Shown here one piece after another: positions 47,901-61,538 of a stretch of 64,000 nt of DNA (positions are counted from its first letter, which is position 1; each line of letters starts with the position of its first letter). Position numbers and translations under genes: made by a program. A model generated the notes under the pieces. It was not told where the DNA came from. It searched no databases and saw only the letters and a list, made by a program, of their open reading frames with translations. Source of the stretch: Pleodorina starrii (lineage: Eukaryota; Chlorophyta; Chlorophyceae; Chlamydomonadales; Volvocaceae); NCBI GenBank assembly GCA_030267565.1, contig BRXU01000011.1, positions 1,664,501-1,728,500 of the forward strand, given 5' to 3'.

Positions 47901-50900
47901 GCGCACGCTCGCATAGTCGCAGCCCCAGTTCTTGAGCATCATGAGCAGCGCGCACTCGGTGCGGTTGCCCACAAAGTCAATCTTGGGCCCGTTCTCCAGC
48001 ACAAACGCCTTTGAGTTGAGCGCGCAGTTGAGCTTGAGTTCGTCGCACACGGCAGCGGGCAGCTCACTGGGCTCCGGGCAGTGGTCGTAGCTCTTGCCGG
48101 CGAACCAGCCCTCCACCACCGTCATGCGGTTCTCCGTCAGCGTGCCAGTCTTGTCCGAGCAGATGGCGGTGGCGCCGCCCATTGTCTCGCAAGCCGCCAG
48201 AACACGCACAAAGTTGTTGTCTGCGGGAGGAAGAGAGGGCGGAAAGGGAGGGGAGGGAGGTTGCCGAGTGCGCTGCGTCACGGGTGCGTCATTGGCCGCA
48301 GCAACCAGGGACGGGGGGAGACAGGGAGGGAGGGAGGGAAGGAGGGCGGGAGGACGGTCTGGCGAGGCAACAAGCGAATGGAGGCAACCACGTCTGGAGG
48401 ACCTCCAACGGCCGGGCCGGACCGAGTCTGCCATGCCTGGCCCTCGGGCTTGAGGCGGACACCGTGGACGCATCTCAGAGAGTGGCAACGCGAGTGTGGC
48501 CCGCGACGCGTGTGGCCCTGCTAGCCCCACTTCTAGCCTAGCACTGCGGTGGTCATCAAGGCACTCGGAGCGACCATGTCACCAATGCAAAGGCCCCCAC
48601 CGCACCCCCGGTGCGCTGCGAGACCGCTTCCCCCCCTCGAGGACCCTCCCCCCTCCCGACCGGGCCAGTACCAACGACGCATCGCACTCTTACACCCGCT
48701 TCCCCTCCCGGCCCCGAGGCCCACCCACGCAGCACGCACGCACGCACGCACCCTTCATCATCTTCTTCATCGAGTAGGCGAGTGAGATTGTGACGGCCAG
48801 CGGCAGCCCCTCCGGCACCGCCACCACAATAATCGTGACCGAGTACAGGAAGAACTGGATGGGGCCGTTCTGGTTGATCTTCTTGACGGGAAAGCCCTTG
48901 TTCACCACGCACCACCTGCGCGCAGGGTGCGCACACAGACACACACGCGTGCATGCGTGCGTGCAAGCGTGTTTGGTTTTCCCCGTCCATCCCCCGGGCC
49001 GGTGCACCTTGCGGTTGGGTTTGGAGAGCTTCAAAGATTGGGCGGCACTGCCACAGGCATCGGTGCACGCTTGCTTTGGAAGGGCTGCATCATCGCCCCG
49101 TCGGTCATTTCGCCCCCAGAGTAGCCGCTAACCCAATACGCGTAGTACGCGGGATCCGGCTCAGCCGCCCACCCACCCATGCGCCCAACCGGTCTCGACA
49201 TCCCTGCCGCTGCGTGCCGCGCCCCCAACCCCAAGTGCGTGTGTACCCCCGGGTGGTGTTGGTGGTGGTGGTGGTAAGTCCCGATTTCTGTACGCGACGC
49301 AGCGCGGCGCAGGCGTCCCGCCCCGTCGTCATGTTCATGTCACGACGGGCGGCCCCCATGTCACCCCTGGGAGGCTCCTGTGAGGCCCGCGCATGCGACG
49401 CTTCCGCCCAGCGTCTGCGCCACACGCAGCCCGCTTGCCCCCCCCCCACTTTCTGCCCCGGCACGCTGCCGCTGCGCAGGCACCTCGTACCCAACCGTTG
49501 GCGTCCGAGCCGTCCCAACCGTCCGATCTTAGTCCCTCCCTAAATCTCCGTGACCTGACGCCATGCCTCCATGCCCCCGCAGGCCCCCTGGCGTGCGCCC
49601 ACCTCCCCCCGACGAAGCCTTCGCCCCAACGGTCCAATCTTGTCCCTCCCACCCAGCCAGCTTTGCCTCTGGGGACTGTCTTTCTCATCCTCCCTCCCTG
49701 CCACCCTGCCATGCTACGGGGTCCAGGGAGTGATATGCTCCTTTATATACTACGGGGGGCAGGTCGACTCGTCACTTACTTGATGAGCAGCGCGGCAAAG
49801 CAGCAGATGGCCACTCCAAAGCCGACCTTTCCGACGGTGCTGGCCACCCAGGTCAGCTTCACCTGCAGCGGCGTCTCGTCGTCTCCCGCCTCGCCCACCA
49901 GCGCCATCGTCTTACCCCACTCAGAGTTCTCACCCACGGCAACCACCAGCAGCTTGCCGCTGCCCTCCGTGACCTGCCGGGGTTCGGGGTTCGGGGGTTT
50001 GGGGGGTTAAGTGCTGCAGGGGCCGCGGGCTGGACGCGCGCGAAGCCGCGGGGAGGCGTGGGGTCCCAGTCATGCCATGCAAGGGGAGCGTGAGGTCGCG
50101 AGCGAGGGATGGACGACCCAGTTGTGTTATGAGAGCGCGAGGGAGGGAGATCGGGTCAAAGGAAGGATGGTGGGCGTCATCGAAAACCACAGGCGGAGCG
50201 AGGAGATGGCGATGACTTTTTGGTGGGATTCGCGGGCCGCCCCCTAGCCGCGCCAGGACACGTCACGGGGAGCGGCGGGAAGACGGCGCCTGCCTGCTCC
50301 CAACGGCTCCGGCGGCTCCGCAGCACGGCCGCCTCCGCATGTGGCCCCCACATTCCGGCGGAGTCAGCGTGTCGCTGTGGCTACCGCGGAGCGCCGGCCG
50401 TGTCAGATTGTGTACAGTACACTGATCTTGACTGTGTGTGCGGTGTGGAACATACCGTGGCTGATGCAGGGCCGGGCCTGGGAACCCGCGTTGCACGGCT
50501 ACGGGGGTTCTTCCACGGATAGGCCGGAGCGTGGGGGTTTGGGGAGGGGGGGGGTATGCATCGAAGCCCTAGGGCTGACGGAGGGAGAAGGGTGCTGGCG
50601 TTGGGTGGGGGACGTTCATGTCCGACCCGGGGTGGTAGTAGGGAGGGGTGCGGCAAGGCAATCGCGGCGGCGCGGTGCTCTTGGGGCGCTGGCGCGCACC
50701 TGCGTCCCCGATCGAACCCAGCAGTCGTCATCCGGGTTCTTCTTGATGGGGTCGGACTCGCCCGTGAGGGAGGCCTCGTCGATGACGAGGCCCTGGCTGT
50801 CGAAGCAGATGCCGTCCGCGACCACTTTGTCGCCCATGTCTAGGAGGTAGACGTCGCCCACCACGAGCTGCGTGTTTTCAACCAATTCCGTGTGGCCTCC

Positions 50901-51809
50901 ACGCACAACCTTTACCATGATGACGTCCTTTTGCGCATTCAGCTTCCGAAACTGCCTGTCCTTTTGGTAGTCGTTGCCCGCGCCTGCAGCGGGAGGCCAC
51001 GGTAGTGGGCCAGGCACGCCGACGTTAACCAGATGCGGCATGTCTTGCGGGGCGGGTGCGCCGTGCGCCCGCAGGAAGCGCCGCAACAGCCGAGTCCAAC
51101 ACTCTGAGTTCGGCGTGAAAGGCACAGAAACCCCGTGTTCGGGACTTACTGACGGAGACAACGATAACGATGGCCACCCAGATAGCAACGCCCTCAATCC
51201 ATTCGCCGTGTTTCCGCTGCTCCGCAATGGCAGCTCCGAGGACTGTTGATACCTGAGAAAGCGGGCCAGGCTCAAACCATCGGGACGACTGAACAGCGCA
51301 GGTCACAAGCGGAGACGAAACCTCACCAGCGCTGCCAAGATAAGGATGATGATGACAGGGTCTTGAAGGTTTCCCCACACCAGCATCAAAAACTGCAGTG
51401 GGCCAACGCGCGTCGGGTACAGCTCGCATTCCAGGGCGTGAGCAGCACGGCTTACAACTAGCTTACCGACTTCGGAGGCACCTCCGCAAACTTGTTGACG
51501 CCATAGGCCTCGGCGTGGGCTTCAATGGAAGCGAGTCCTTGTGCGTTAGGGTCGAGGCCCTTGTGCAGGTCCGAGTGCAGTTTCTTTGCGAGGCCTGGAG
51601 CCCCGCCTATCCCTTTTAGGCCCGCTGTATCTTTTGCCTGAGTGTTCGAAGGAAAGAAACGACCAGATAAACGTTAGAAGGCCGCACGCGCTAGCTCTCC
51701 TTTTGCTCCAAGTCACCTCATTCATAGCCAGAAGCTGCTCCTGAGACACATCATATGGACACGTTGCGGGAGGGGGCGCCTCCACATCCCCCTTCCCCAC
51801 GGCCGCCAT
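44967..51809 (-). CDS. P-type Ca2+-ATPase, plasma-membrane type (IIB)
   Basis: At least a dozen exons run from ATG 51809 (first exon 51717-51809; next 51467-51637, 51327-51392, 51150-51252, 50700-50983, 49780-49973 and so on) to the stop at 44967. P-type landmarks appear in order: the actuator loop [21 protein letters not shown] in the fourth membrane helix, the phosphorylation site [24 protein letters not shown] (nucleotide-binding), [10 protein letters not shown], the hinge [21 protein letters not shown] and ALALATEDP at the fifth to sixth membrane segments. The C-terminal exons hold the remaining hydrophobic helices. These blocks match PMCA/ACA pumps that export Ca2+ from the cytosol. The short basic tail lacks an obvious calmodulin-binding helix but repeats R-T-x-S-G. 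A predicted loop of roughly 100 residues between two membrane segments is unusually long. Confidence 0.93.
47035..47195. repeat. ACCCAGCCC-type degenerate repeat in a pump intron
   Basis: Imperfect units of CACCCAGCCCACC and CACCCAGACCCAC are repeated across one intron, ending at the exon that codes for GDNIHTAQ. Confidence 0.75.
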
Positions 51810-53269
51810 ATCTACACGCGATGCCGTCGACGAAGGGGCACAACTTGGACAAAGTAAGCGAAGTACCCGCTACAACTTTATAACAAGTAAGACAAACAAT
51901 CGTTCCGTTGTGGATAGAAAATACATTGCCAACGGCAGGGCTCGCCTTCTAAGGTATAAGTTCGGTGACACATCGTCGTACAATGAGCATCGCGACTCCA
52001 ACCTTTTTGAGGCGATGTACGCGCATTGCAGAACATATGCGGCACTGGTTCGGTGGCGCTGGACCCGGCTTGCCTTTAATTACATTTAATTGACACCGCG
52101 CGCCGCACCCCAACCAGCCCCTACACTTGGGCCTGCCGACTGGTACCAAGACGTACGGGTTCGACGATGCGGCACGGATTAAGAGCCTGATCGGGGAGAG
52201 TCGCGCTTGGTGGGGAGTGCAAGGGGCTAGCTCTATGCTGTCCGTTCTCGGCACGCGATCGGCTATTTCCCGCACCGCTGGGGTGAAAATCGCGTGCTAT
52301 GACGGCAGCTGTTTGACCGCACGAATGCTGCATTTACCATTACAGTCGGTCTGTCGCCCGGAACATTTCAACTAAAATCCAGAAGTGGGGCAGCCGCGGT
52401 ACGATTTGCGTGTGGTTCGTTGGCCATGTCGAGCCATCTATCCTCGGCAGCTGAACCACGCACGACGCAGAGAAAAGCCTCGACGAGGGAATATGCCTCC
52501 AGCCGAGCGCATCGCTACCTACTAAGTTAAACAGGCAGATACCGACGACCAGAAACAGGCAGTGCCCAAAAGGCATCGGTGTGTACGCTCTTTCCGCTTG
52601 CAGACACCGGTTAGGCAAGCAGCTTCGCCGTACTAAACCGTGCAGCCGCTTGTCAGAGGACCCGCCTGTAATGCCAGAATGGAATGAACAGTGACTATTG
52701 ACGGGCGACGGAAGTCTTCTGTCCGCGCGACTCCGCAACTACCGCACGGCACCGGTCCCCAAGCGGCAAAGGCGCGATCCCAACCAATGCATTTCGGCAT
52801 GTGCGCCCCACATGACCCGACAAGTGTCATCAACGATAAAATGATCGTTGCTCGAGCCCTGTGAACCGTCCTCGCATGCTGGCCGCTAGGTACAAATACA
52901 CGAGGAAGGCGGCGTAGGGCTCCCCATGGCGCCGACGCGATTGATTGACGCTTGGCACAAGACCCAAGAACCTCCTGAGCATCGCCTCCACCTTTCGGCT
53001 ATCACACCACCACAGCCGAACCCGCACTTTGAATTCCAACGCTCACAATAGGCGCGTTCCCGGCAGACGCCGAGCTAGCGTGCCGACTTGGGACATCGCA
53101 ACGAAAGCGCATCACAACGCATCAGCGAGGATGCAATGCGGGCCCTACGGGCCAGCAAAGGACTTTGCCGGCATGTAGGCTGGACGCGGCGTGCGCCCGT
53201 GCGCTGGGTCCCGCCGCATGTGCCCGATCCATCTGCCATAACCCACCCGAGAGACCGCCCGCCACGCCG
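51810..53269. other. Spacer between the Ca2+-ATPase and KNL1 genes
   Basis: This should contain the pump's promoter and the 3' flank of KNL1, since both genes are on the minus strand. Composition is more balanced than in the genes. Short ATTTAATT-type AT-rich pieces occur near 52076-52090. No frame with a known motif was found. Confidence 0.4.
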
Positions 53270-56200
53270 CTACGCTGCGGCGTCGCCCGACACGTGCAGC
53301 GTCTCGCTCATCGTGTAGCAGAGCGCGGTGAGGTAGCCCATGCTGGGCGCCAGCTTGCTCAGCACGGTCTCTTGCAGCGCGTTGCAGTACTGCTGCTGCG
53401 TCTCCGGCGTGTCCAGGCTCGTCAGCTGCACGCTCAGTCGCGGCTTCACATAGTCGGAGCGCAGCACCGCCAACCAGGGCATGCGGATGGTCACCGCAAT
53501 CCCGGTGTCGGCGTTGATGAAGCGCAGCACCAGCGCGGCCTCGCCCGCGTCCGTCGCCGGCTCGGCGATGGGGCGCTGCATGCAGTTGAACCGCATCCAG
53601 CAGCTCTCCAGCTGCTGCGCGACGCGGCACATGCGCTGCAACTGCTCCATAATGTGCTCCAGCCGCGTTGGCAGCTGCGCTTTGGGGATGGTGCAGCTGA
53701 GCGCAGCGGCGGACGCGCCTGCAGGGGTGCATTGCGCGGTGGTGCAGATGTGAGCGCCACGGGCGGCACAAGAGGCTCAGCGACCTCCGGAGCTTTTGTG
53801 GCTGTTGGGGTATCTTAGACAGGCTATGCGTGTGCATGGGTACCGAGTCTGCGCCGGCGAGGAGATTTCGATGGCGAGGGGAGGGAGCGCAACCACCCCA
53901 GCGGATCGAAGGGCGGTTGACCAGTGGGCCAGTGGGGCCGTAGACAAAAGCACAAGCAGAGCAGCGGGCGCCAACGAAACAGTACTGGAACATGCAGCGT
54001 GTGGGGCGTGTATGCAGGGACTCACGGAGATTCTCCTGGATGCTCGGCGCTAGGCCGTTCAGGCCGGCGGCCGCGGCGTCCTTGCAGGCAACCTTGATCT
54101 CCAGGATGCCGTTCGACGCAGCGCACTCTATGCCGTACGCCCGACGGAAGAGCAGCCGGAAGGTGCCGGTGCTCTCCATGTCCGTCAGATCCAGGCGCAG
54201 CGCCTGTACGCCATGTGAAAAGGGGGACGAGGAGCCGGTGAGCCACGTGGGCAGGCGCGGCGTTTCCAGAGCAGCCAGCACCCGCACAGGCGAGGCAAAT
54301 GGATCACGAGAAGCACTGCGCGCGCCAACAACGTCGCCGAATGGACATCCGGAAAGGAAAAGCCTGCTTGCGGAAGGCAGGCACCGCCGCTTGCTGCGCA
54401 GTGGCGTTTGTGTGGACTTCCGCTCAAGGTGCCCGGCTCCTCTCCACGGGAGGGGCTGCGAAACGTTGCAATGCCGGTTGGACCCGTTGTAGGAGCTGGG
54501 GCTCCGCTTTCTAACCAGCGCCGGGACCTACATGCAGACCCAGCACCGCCTCCACCGTGTCCGACTTCCTGGCCGCCTGGCGGATGAGCTGCCCCTCGCG
54601 GCCGGGCGTCATGGCCGTGTTGGCGTTCAGGCGTGCGCGCAGTGCTGCGCAGCGGGCCTCCAGCTCGTTCCGCTCCTCCACCAGCGCCTCCATGGGCACC
54701 TGGGACCGAGACAGAGTTTAAACAAATTAACAAACACCAACATCCGCGCTTCACGCAAAGTTTAGGAGCGAATTGCCATCTGTGGCAGCTCCTTGCATGC
54801 CATGAGCTCTCGAGGTGTTGTATATCAGCAAGCAGGGGCGAGCGCTAGCGACGTTGGTCCGCATTGAGGGAGGACAGCTCACAAGCGAGGACCAGCTCTA
54901 CCTACCCTGTTTGCCGCCTTGGCCTGATGCTCTGCCTGCTCGCTGTCTAGCCGCCGCTGCCGCTCTGCGTTCTGGGCGCGTAGCGCCTGCAGCCGCTTCC
55001 TCTGCGCCTCCAGGGCCCGCTTCTTCTGGTCTGCCTCCTGCATGACGGGCCCAGTCAGCGCGGATCAAATCGAAACACGGACACGGACGCAAATGGCGAA
55101 CCAAGGCTAGGGCAAGAGCGTCAGAGCTGGGCAGGGCCGCGCAGCAGCTGGCCACGGGCTGGCGCGCTTTTTGCTTGCAGCCAGAGCGACCACGAGGCAC
55201 GCAGACCTCGCCCAGCAAGCGAACGGGACCGCACACGCTCCACACGCACCTGCAAGCGTTCCTCGTCCTCCTGGCGCATCCGCGTGAGGGCCATTGGGAT
55301 GGCGTTGACCTCCTGGGCGCACAAGCTCAGCCGCTCGACGCTCGCCTGCGCGCGTTGCGGTAGGCAGGAGGCCGCGTGCCCGTGGACGGACCGGTCTCTT
55401 ATCAGTCCGCGACGACGTTTATCTAGCTGTGCGTGAGCGCCGTCGTAAAACAATGACAACTTGGGGCACATACACACGCACGGCCTGGCGAGTGGCGACC
55501 CGTCCGTCGGTTGAGATACTTGGCTTTTGCCTCAGCCAGGACGGGTGAACGCCTACACGGCGCGACCAGGCTATGCCGCCATACCACCGTGCGTGGCGCA
55601 CACATGCTCCCTGGCTGGCAGCGCCCAGCACCCAGATGGAAGGCCCCCCCCGCCCAACGCTGCCTACCGTCACGGCGACCATGTCATCCTGCAGCGCCAG
55701 CTTGCGCTCGCGGAGCTTCTCCAGGTAGCCCTCCATGGCGCCAAGCTGGGCCTGCTTGATCTGCTCGACCGTCCTCAAGCGACAGAGCTCCTTCAGGTTC
55801 GCAAACTGCTCCTTGACCACCTCCAGGTCGGCGCTGGGCAGCATCTGCACCCCAAACCGATGAATGAATGGTGTCTGATTTACTACAACCCAATGCGAAG
55901 GCGACAGGAACGGTTACCCCTATGGCGGAGCAGGTCAGAGGTCAGGCCGTCGCGAAGGCTTGCTGTGATCTTCCGGTAAAAGGACTCGTTTTGGTCGAGG
56001 CCCCGGCCGCATGCTAATGCTTGGCCGGGCCGCCGAGCTGGCGCCCCAACGGTGAGGCCCCGGCGCGCCGCCCCCGGGGACAACAAAGCCCCGCCGCGTT
56101 TCCCACCCGGCGCTCGTAATCCTACCTGCACCGCTGCGAAGAGCTCCTGCTTGCTCGTTGTCAGCTCGCCCTCCATCTGGTCCATGTGGGTGCCCATGCT

Positions 56201-59200
56201 GACCAGCCGGGCGGCGAGGTCCATGGACAGGGGGTGGTACGTCTCCACGTAGGACGCCGTCAGGATGGACGCCTCGTACACCTCCGCCACCGTCCTCGGC
56301 AGCGGGTCGGACCCGTGCTCGAAGGTTTCCCGGCAGGGCTTGCCGATGAAGGACAGGTCAATCAGGCCCAGGAACTCCTACATGGCAGCCGCCGTCCGAA
56401 GAGGAAAGGGACTTGAAAGGGGATGGAGGGCAAAATGCGATCTTGTATGGGATATGCAAGTCTGCCATCGCGCTTGTTTCCGCAAGAGGAGGTTGCACCA
56501 GTGTCGCAAGTGGCAGGCGCAGTTTGTCGGCTCTCACCTGATACGACAGCCTCGGCGGGGCCACCGCGCGCATGGGGAGCGGCACCGCCGCCGCGACCTG
56601 CACGGCGGCCGCGCGGCTCAATGCCGCGTCGCCCCCGGGGCGCCGCTGTCGCGCCAGCGCGAGCGCCTGCGACTCGCCGCCCTGTTGCTGCTGCTGCAGC
56701 TGCGAGAGCGCCATGGTGGGCTCCGGCGGAACCCCAAAGGCGTCCAGGGACAGCCCACCGTCCTCCAGCAGTTCCCCGCCGGCGCCGTTGAATTCCATGG
56801 ACATGTCGCTCGTGTCAAAACCGGCCATGCACTGATCAGAGGCCACCCTCGACGCGGCGATGGCACCGCCGTGCCGGACACCCGCGCCAGACCTGAGCGC
56901 GGAGGGCAGGAGCCGCGTGGGATGGGCAGTGGGTATGACTACGGTACTAGTCTTGAGCTGAGGGTGTGGGTGCGAGCAGGTGCGCCGCAAGACCTAGTGG
57001 CCTTGCCAGTTCCGGACGCCAGTACCGGAAAACCGTCCCTGCAGCGGCACATGTGAATACCCGATGCACCATGACGCGAGCAGCGCCTTGGGCTTCGTGA
57101 GGTACATACCCGTGCAGCAGTATGGTAATAGCAGCGGCGGAATGCCATCCCGTGACCTCTCTCTCCCCCTGTCCACCGCAGCAATATCACCTTTTTGCCC
57201 CCATTTCCCACCGACCTGGGCGGTGGCGCGGCTGCAGGCGACGGCTCCGGGCGCCCCGGCATGTTCTGCTGCAAGAGCCGCTCGTACGCGCCCCGCTGGT
57301 TGGTGGTGTCCGCCAGCAGCATGACCGTGTTGGCGTTGCCGTTGCCAGCCGAGGCGAGCGTCATGGTGGGGCCCAGCAGCATGGTGGTCTCCCCGCTGCC
57401 GCCGGCCGCGCCGCCGCCTCGCCGGTACCCTGGCGGCAGCACCCGGTTGCTGGCGGCGACGCTGGACCGCATATGCCAGGCCTCCGTCTGGTCGTCCTGC
57501 AGGAGGCGCGTGGTGTTGTCCAGGAACGGCGTGCTGTGCGGCACCTGCACGCGAGCCTGGAGCGGCTGCGGCGCCAGCGCCAGGCCCTGAGGCATGTGGT
57601 AGGACTGCAGCAGCTGCGTCTGCAGTGCCGACGGCTCAGCCTGCAGCAGCTGCGGCTGGGCATGCACCTGCGGTTGCTGCTGATGCAAGGGCGCGTGCCG
57701 TGGCTGTGGCTGTGTCGCCCCTCCGCCGGCGATAGCGGCTGCCTGCAGGCCAAGGTCCGCCGCTGCGGCGCCCACTGCCCCGGTGACGCCCTGCGCGCCA
57801 CGGGCTGCCGCTAGTGCTGTTGTCCCGGCCTCTGGCCCGGCCCGAGTTGGCGAGCGCACGCCGCCTGCTGCAGGTGCGTTTTTGAAAGCGTTGCCGGTCG
57901 CTAGCATCCGGGTTACGTCCGCCCGCATGATAGGATGGCCTGGTCCTACAGGGTCCAGGGAACAGGGGAAGTACAGCTTACTGGCCACATGGCTCAAGGG
58001 CTGCGCAGGGCGGACCGTGTTGCAGCTTCACTCTTGAAAACCCCAGGAGAGGCTCTTCACAACCGCAGCAGGGCGGCAGCCGTATAGGGTCTTACCTCCT
58101 GCGCGGCCGTCGTTGAGTTGTCGCGTCAGGTCGCCCGTGGAAGCTGCGCCGTATACGTTCTGGCGCGTGGTGTCACCCATGACCGCGTTATCTGCACACA
58201 GGATTGCGCCACAGCTTTGTGCCCTACTCCCCGCTGTGCTCGCCCTTGGTTTGTTTTGGTTGGGTTGGCAACTTCACATGCATTCAGTGCGACAGGCGAG
58301 GTTCACTTACGGAAGTCGGCCTCCATGGTGTCCTCCTGACCGACTGCAAAGCCCCAGTGCTCCCGCGCGTCGAGGGACGCTCTGCCCACCGCTGGTATAT
58401 CATGCTCCGGCCAGCGTTGCGCGTCCTGATCTCGCCGGTGCTCGCCGTCAGGCTCCCCTCTATCTTCGCTGTCACGGCATGACTGCATCTCCCTGATGGA
58501 GTTTGGACTGAACGGCGACTCGGAAGGCAGGCACCCATTCCCGGCAACGTTCAGCACTGCCGTATGCGGCGACGCGTCGGCGTCCGCCTCCGGGGGGAGG
58601 CGGCTGCTTATGTCACCAACGCCGTACTCCTCCTCGTCTTCCTCGACGAGCGTTGAGAGGTTGGGCACGTTCATGGTGATGTCCATGCGCGCGTAACCGC
58701 CTGATTGGTGATGGTGATGGAGGTAATGCTGCTGCATCTGATGCTGGTGCTGCACCAGCTGACCCACCATCTGGCCTGCGCCACCGCTGGCTTTGACGGC
58801 GCAGGCGCCCGGTGCTGGGTTCGCCGCAGTATTTGCCGCGCACTGCTGTTCCAAGCTGTTGTTCGTGAGGTCCATGGACAGCGGAGACAGGTTATCTGGG
58901 CTCGGTAGGGCTGCCAAAGGGTCTCCGACAAGTTGCCCATGAGGCAGCGCGTTCGGGGGCACTGTTGCGGCGACGCCTTGGCCGGCCCCAATCCCGGGCG
59001 GCAAGCACTCGGCTGTGTTAAATTCGCCGGTCGAGTTACGGTCGGAGTCCTGCGCAAGTGATGGTCAGGGTTAAGGTCGTGTATTGAGGATTCGTTCCAA
59101 ACTTGAGTTCTGCTTGAGTATTGGTCTTACCCCTCTGAAGACGTGCTTGGTCGTGAGCTCATCGTCCGGCGCAAAACTGACACGCCGGTTGGCGAGCTTC

Positions 59201-59403
59201 TGCCGCTTGTTTAGCTTTCCGGTAACATCCTCGTTCTCCTTATTTGGCTGCCGCTTTAAAATCTGCGTGTCAGCAAGATGCTCGCGTCTTAGCAACCTGT
59301 CCGGCTGTCGATTCCTGACGGACTTCTGACTGAACAAACGCGCACCGAGCTTGGGGTCCGTGCCGCAGCTTGCATTTTGCTTTCTGTCAAAAAGCCCAAG
59401 CAT
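53270..59403 (-). CDS. KNL1: Kinetochore scaffold KNL1/Spc7
   Basis: The first exon (59131-59403) starts MLGLFDRKQNASCG and contains NRRVSFAPDDELTTKHVFRG, the RVSF docking motif for protein phosphatase 1 that is typical of KNL1. A long disordered middle follows, with short M/G-D-x-T motifs (SMDLTNNS, RMDITMNV, MGDTTRQ, TGDLTRQ, RADVTRM) resembling MELT sites that, once phosphorylated, recruit Bub3-Bub1. The C-terminal third is a Spc7-type domain: TVAEVYEASILTASYVETYH, coiled coils (EVVKEQFANLKELCRLRTVE; DQKKRALEAQRKRLQALRA) and a final globular part reaching HIMEQLQRMCRVAQQLESCW and a stop at 53270. KNL1 links the Mis12 complex to the spindle checkpoint. Exons 59131-59403 and 58311-59049 were placed precisely, and later junctions only approximately. 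Confidence 0.85.
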
Positions 59404-61538
59404 ACGACACTGCAGCTTTGTGCGTTCAGAGCGCCGTTGTCAGGTTGTGTCAGGTCAAATACAAAATGTGCGATCCATACAAAGTTGGCATTTCAGCTAC
59501 GCATAAAGTCCTTATACAGTATCATAGATATTGTATAACACATCGCCAAGGGTCGCGAATGCGCGATTTCATTACAGGGCTGTCCGGACAGTACGGAACA
59601 ACGTTACTGGCTTCCTGCTCATGCACAGCAAATGTACTATGCACAGCTTGCCTCCTCATGCACATCCTGCACACGGTGGCCGCCGGGATCATCCTGGCGT
59701 TTCTCCAGCAGCAGTATGTCAGCCAGAGCGCGCTTTCGGAGTTCTGGTGACCTGTCCTCGAGCCACCATTCTGGGCTACCATGTGCTGCTGTGCAACCCT
59801 ATGCGAGACCTGCCATGAACTTCAAGCCGCAATCCATGGCCACGCCACACTATATGCAAACCAGAAGCACGGGGCATGTTACTGTTCACGGTTGACCCCG
59901 TACTGGGCCCAGTCATAGTTATCGGTAGCAGGGCCCCGCCCAACAAAGGCACACCCTGCCAGGTCATCGCACCCCAATGCGTCTCGCCCAAGTGCCTCTT
60001 GCAGACCCCCATCCCATACCCTGCAACCCGTCAACGCCCCAGAAGACCCCAAAGCCCCGCGCGGTCCAGCATCCAACATTCCAAAGCTCGTTTCGCCCCA
60101 CTTCCTTTTGGGCTTCCGAACGTAAATGACTTCACAAAATCAACTGGCAACGGCGCCAGTGACCTCCCGACGGCCACATCGCCAGTCCCTTGACGCTTTC
60201 CAGCAACTAGCAGCAGCAGCAGCAGCCGAGCGCCGCCAAGAATCCGGTGCCGCCAACGCCATCGCCGAGAGACGTCACGCGCGCAAGCACGCATCAAGCA
60301 AGGTCGCGCCCGGGCCTCATACCGGTACCAGCATGCAAGGAGCCTACATGAAGCGGCCATGGAGAAGTCACGACGACTCCTTAAAGCCACACACACACAC
60401 AAACATCCCGAAAACTCGCAAATACAGCGCCCAGAAACCTGCAGGACGCCCCAGTGCAGATCGCCCCAAGGATGTACATCGTCACGAACGCACAAGCACG
60501 TGTGAGGCAGCGCCGTAGCTGGGCGCGTGCGGCATGCTCCGGGATTGCGCGGCAAGCCGCCGCGCCAAGGCACGAGCAGACAGACCCCTGCCGCTCTGAG
60601 CACGAGGGGACCCGGCCTCTCAGGTGCCACCGCGTGGCGCGGCCCACCCTGCCCTGCCCTGCCCTACCCACAGCGACTTGCCAAAAATCTCAAAGAGGGT
60701 GTGACGGAGCCCTACCGCGCCGCCGCCGCTGCACCGCCGCGCGCCGCCGCGGCCGCCGCCGCAGCTTGTTTGCGTCAAGACCATAAGGAGCTGGCGCCGA
60801 AAAAAAAGCCGCACGCGCACAATGCCGCCGATGCTGCAAACCCACACACACACACACACACACACACCTGCCGTCACAACGCGAGCGGGCCCCTTTCCCG
60901 ATGAGACTGTCGCCAAGCCTTCCGGCTCTCGCGCACCGCGCCGTGTCGTACCGCGCCGAGCCTCCCGCGCCCACACTCGCTGCTGCCTGCGGTTCTTTGT
61001 TACGTTCGATCACGGGTACGGCAAGCCCCCACATGCGCCCTTTTCAAGCTCCTCCGGCTGCGAGCCATCGGTCGCGAAAATCCCCCACATACACACACAG
61101 AGGGAGACACACCCGCATAGACACGCACACGCGCGCACTCCCACACCCGCGCACTCCCATACACGCGCACTCGCGCACACCCGCGCACGCACACGCGCAC
61201 GCTGTGGCTGCCTGAGAAGCTGTGAGCTCCTCCTCCCGCCCGAACCTCCTCCTCCTTCCTCTGCCTCCCTAAAGCAACGACGGTCGCCAAGCAGCAGCGG
61301 CTCCGTGGCTCCGTGGCTGCGGCAGCAGCTCTGGCTGCGCCTGCGGCTGTGGCCGCGTGACAGCGACATGGGGACGGCCCCTGCGGGGGCCCTCCCGGCC
61401 CGGCAGCCGCCTGACTGCATGCATGCATGCATGAGAACGTGCAAACCCGCGGGTGCGCGCGAGAGCGCGGGCGCGCGCCCCCAACCACCAACCTCGGTCA
61501 TTACAACACCCCATCCGCCTTCCTGCGCCCGGGCCGCG
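59404..61538. other. Spacer upstream of KNL1
   Basis: This contains the KNL1 promoter side and the 3' flank of the EF-hand gene. CA-rich runs lie at 60838-60868 and 61090-61200. A 199-codon minus-strand frame at 60031-60630 is Cys/Arg/Leu-rich with no recognised motif and no splice partner, so it is not called. Confidence 0.4.

Noticed and set aside
60031..60630. 199-codon minus-strand frame between KNL1 and the EF-hand gene
   Set aside because: Cys/Arg/Leu-rich, overlaps CA-rich sequence and has no recognisable domain.
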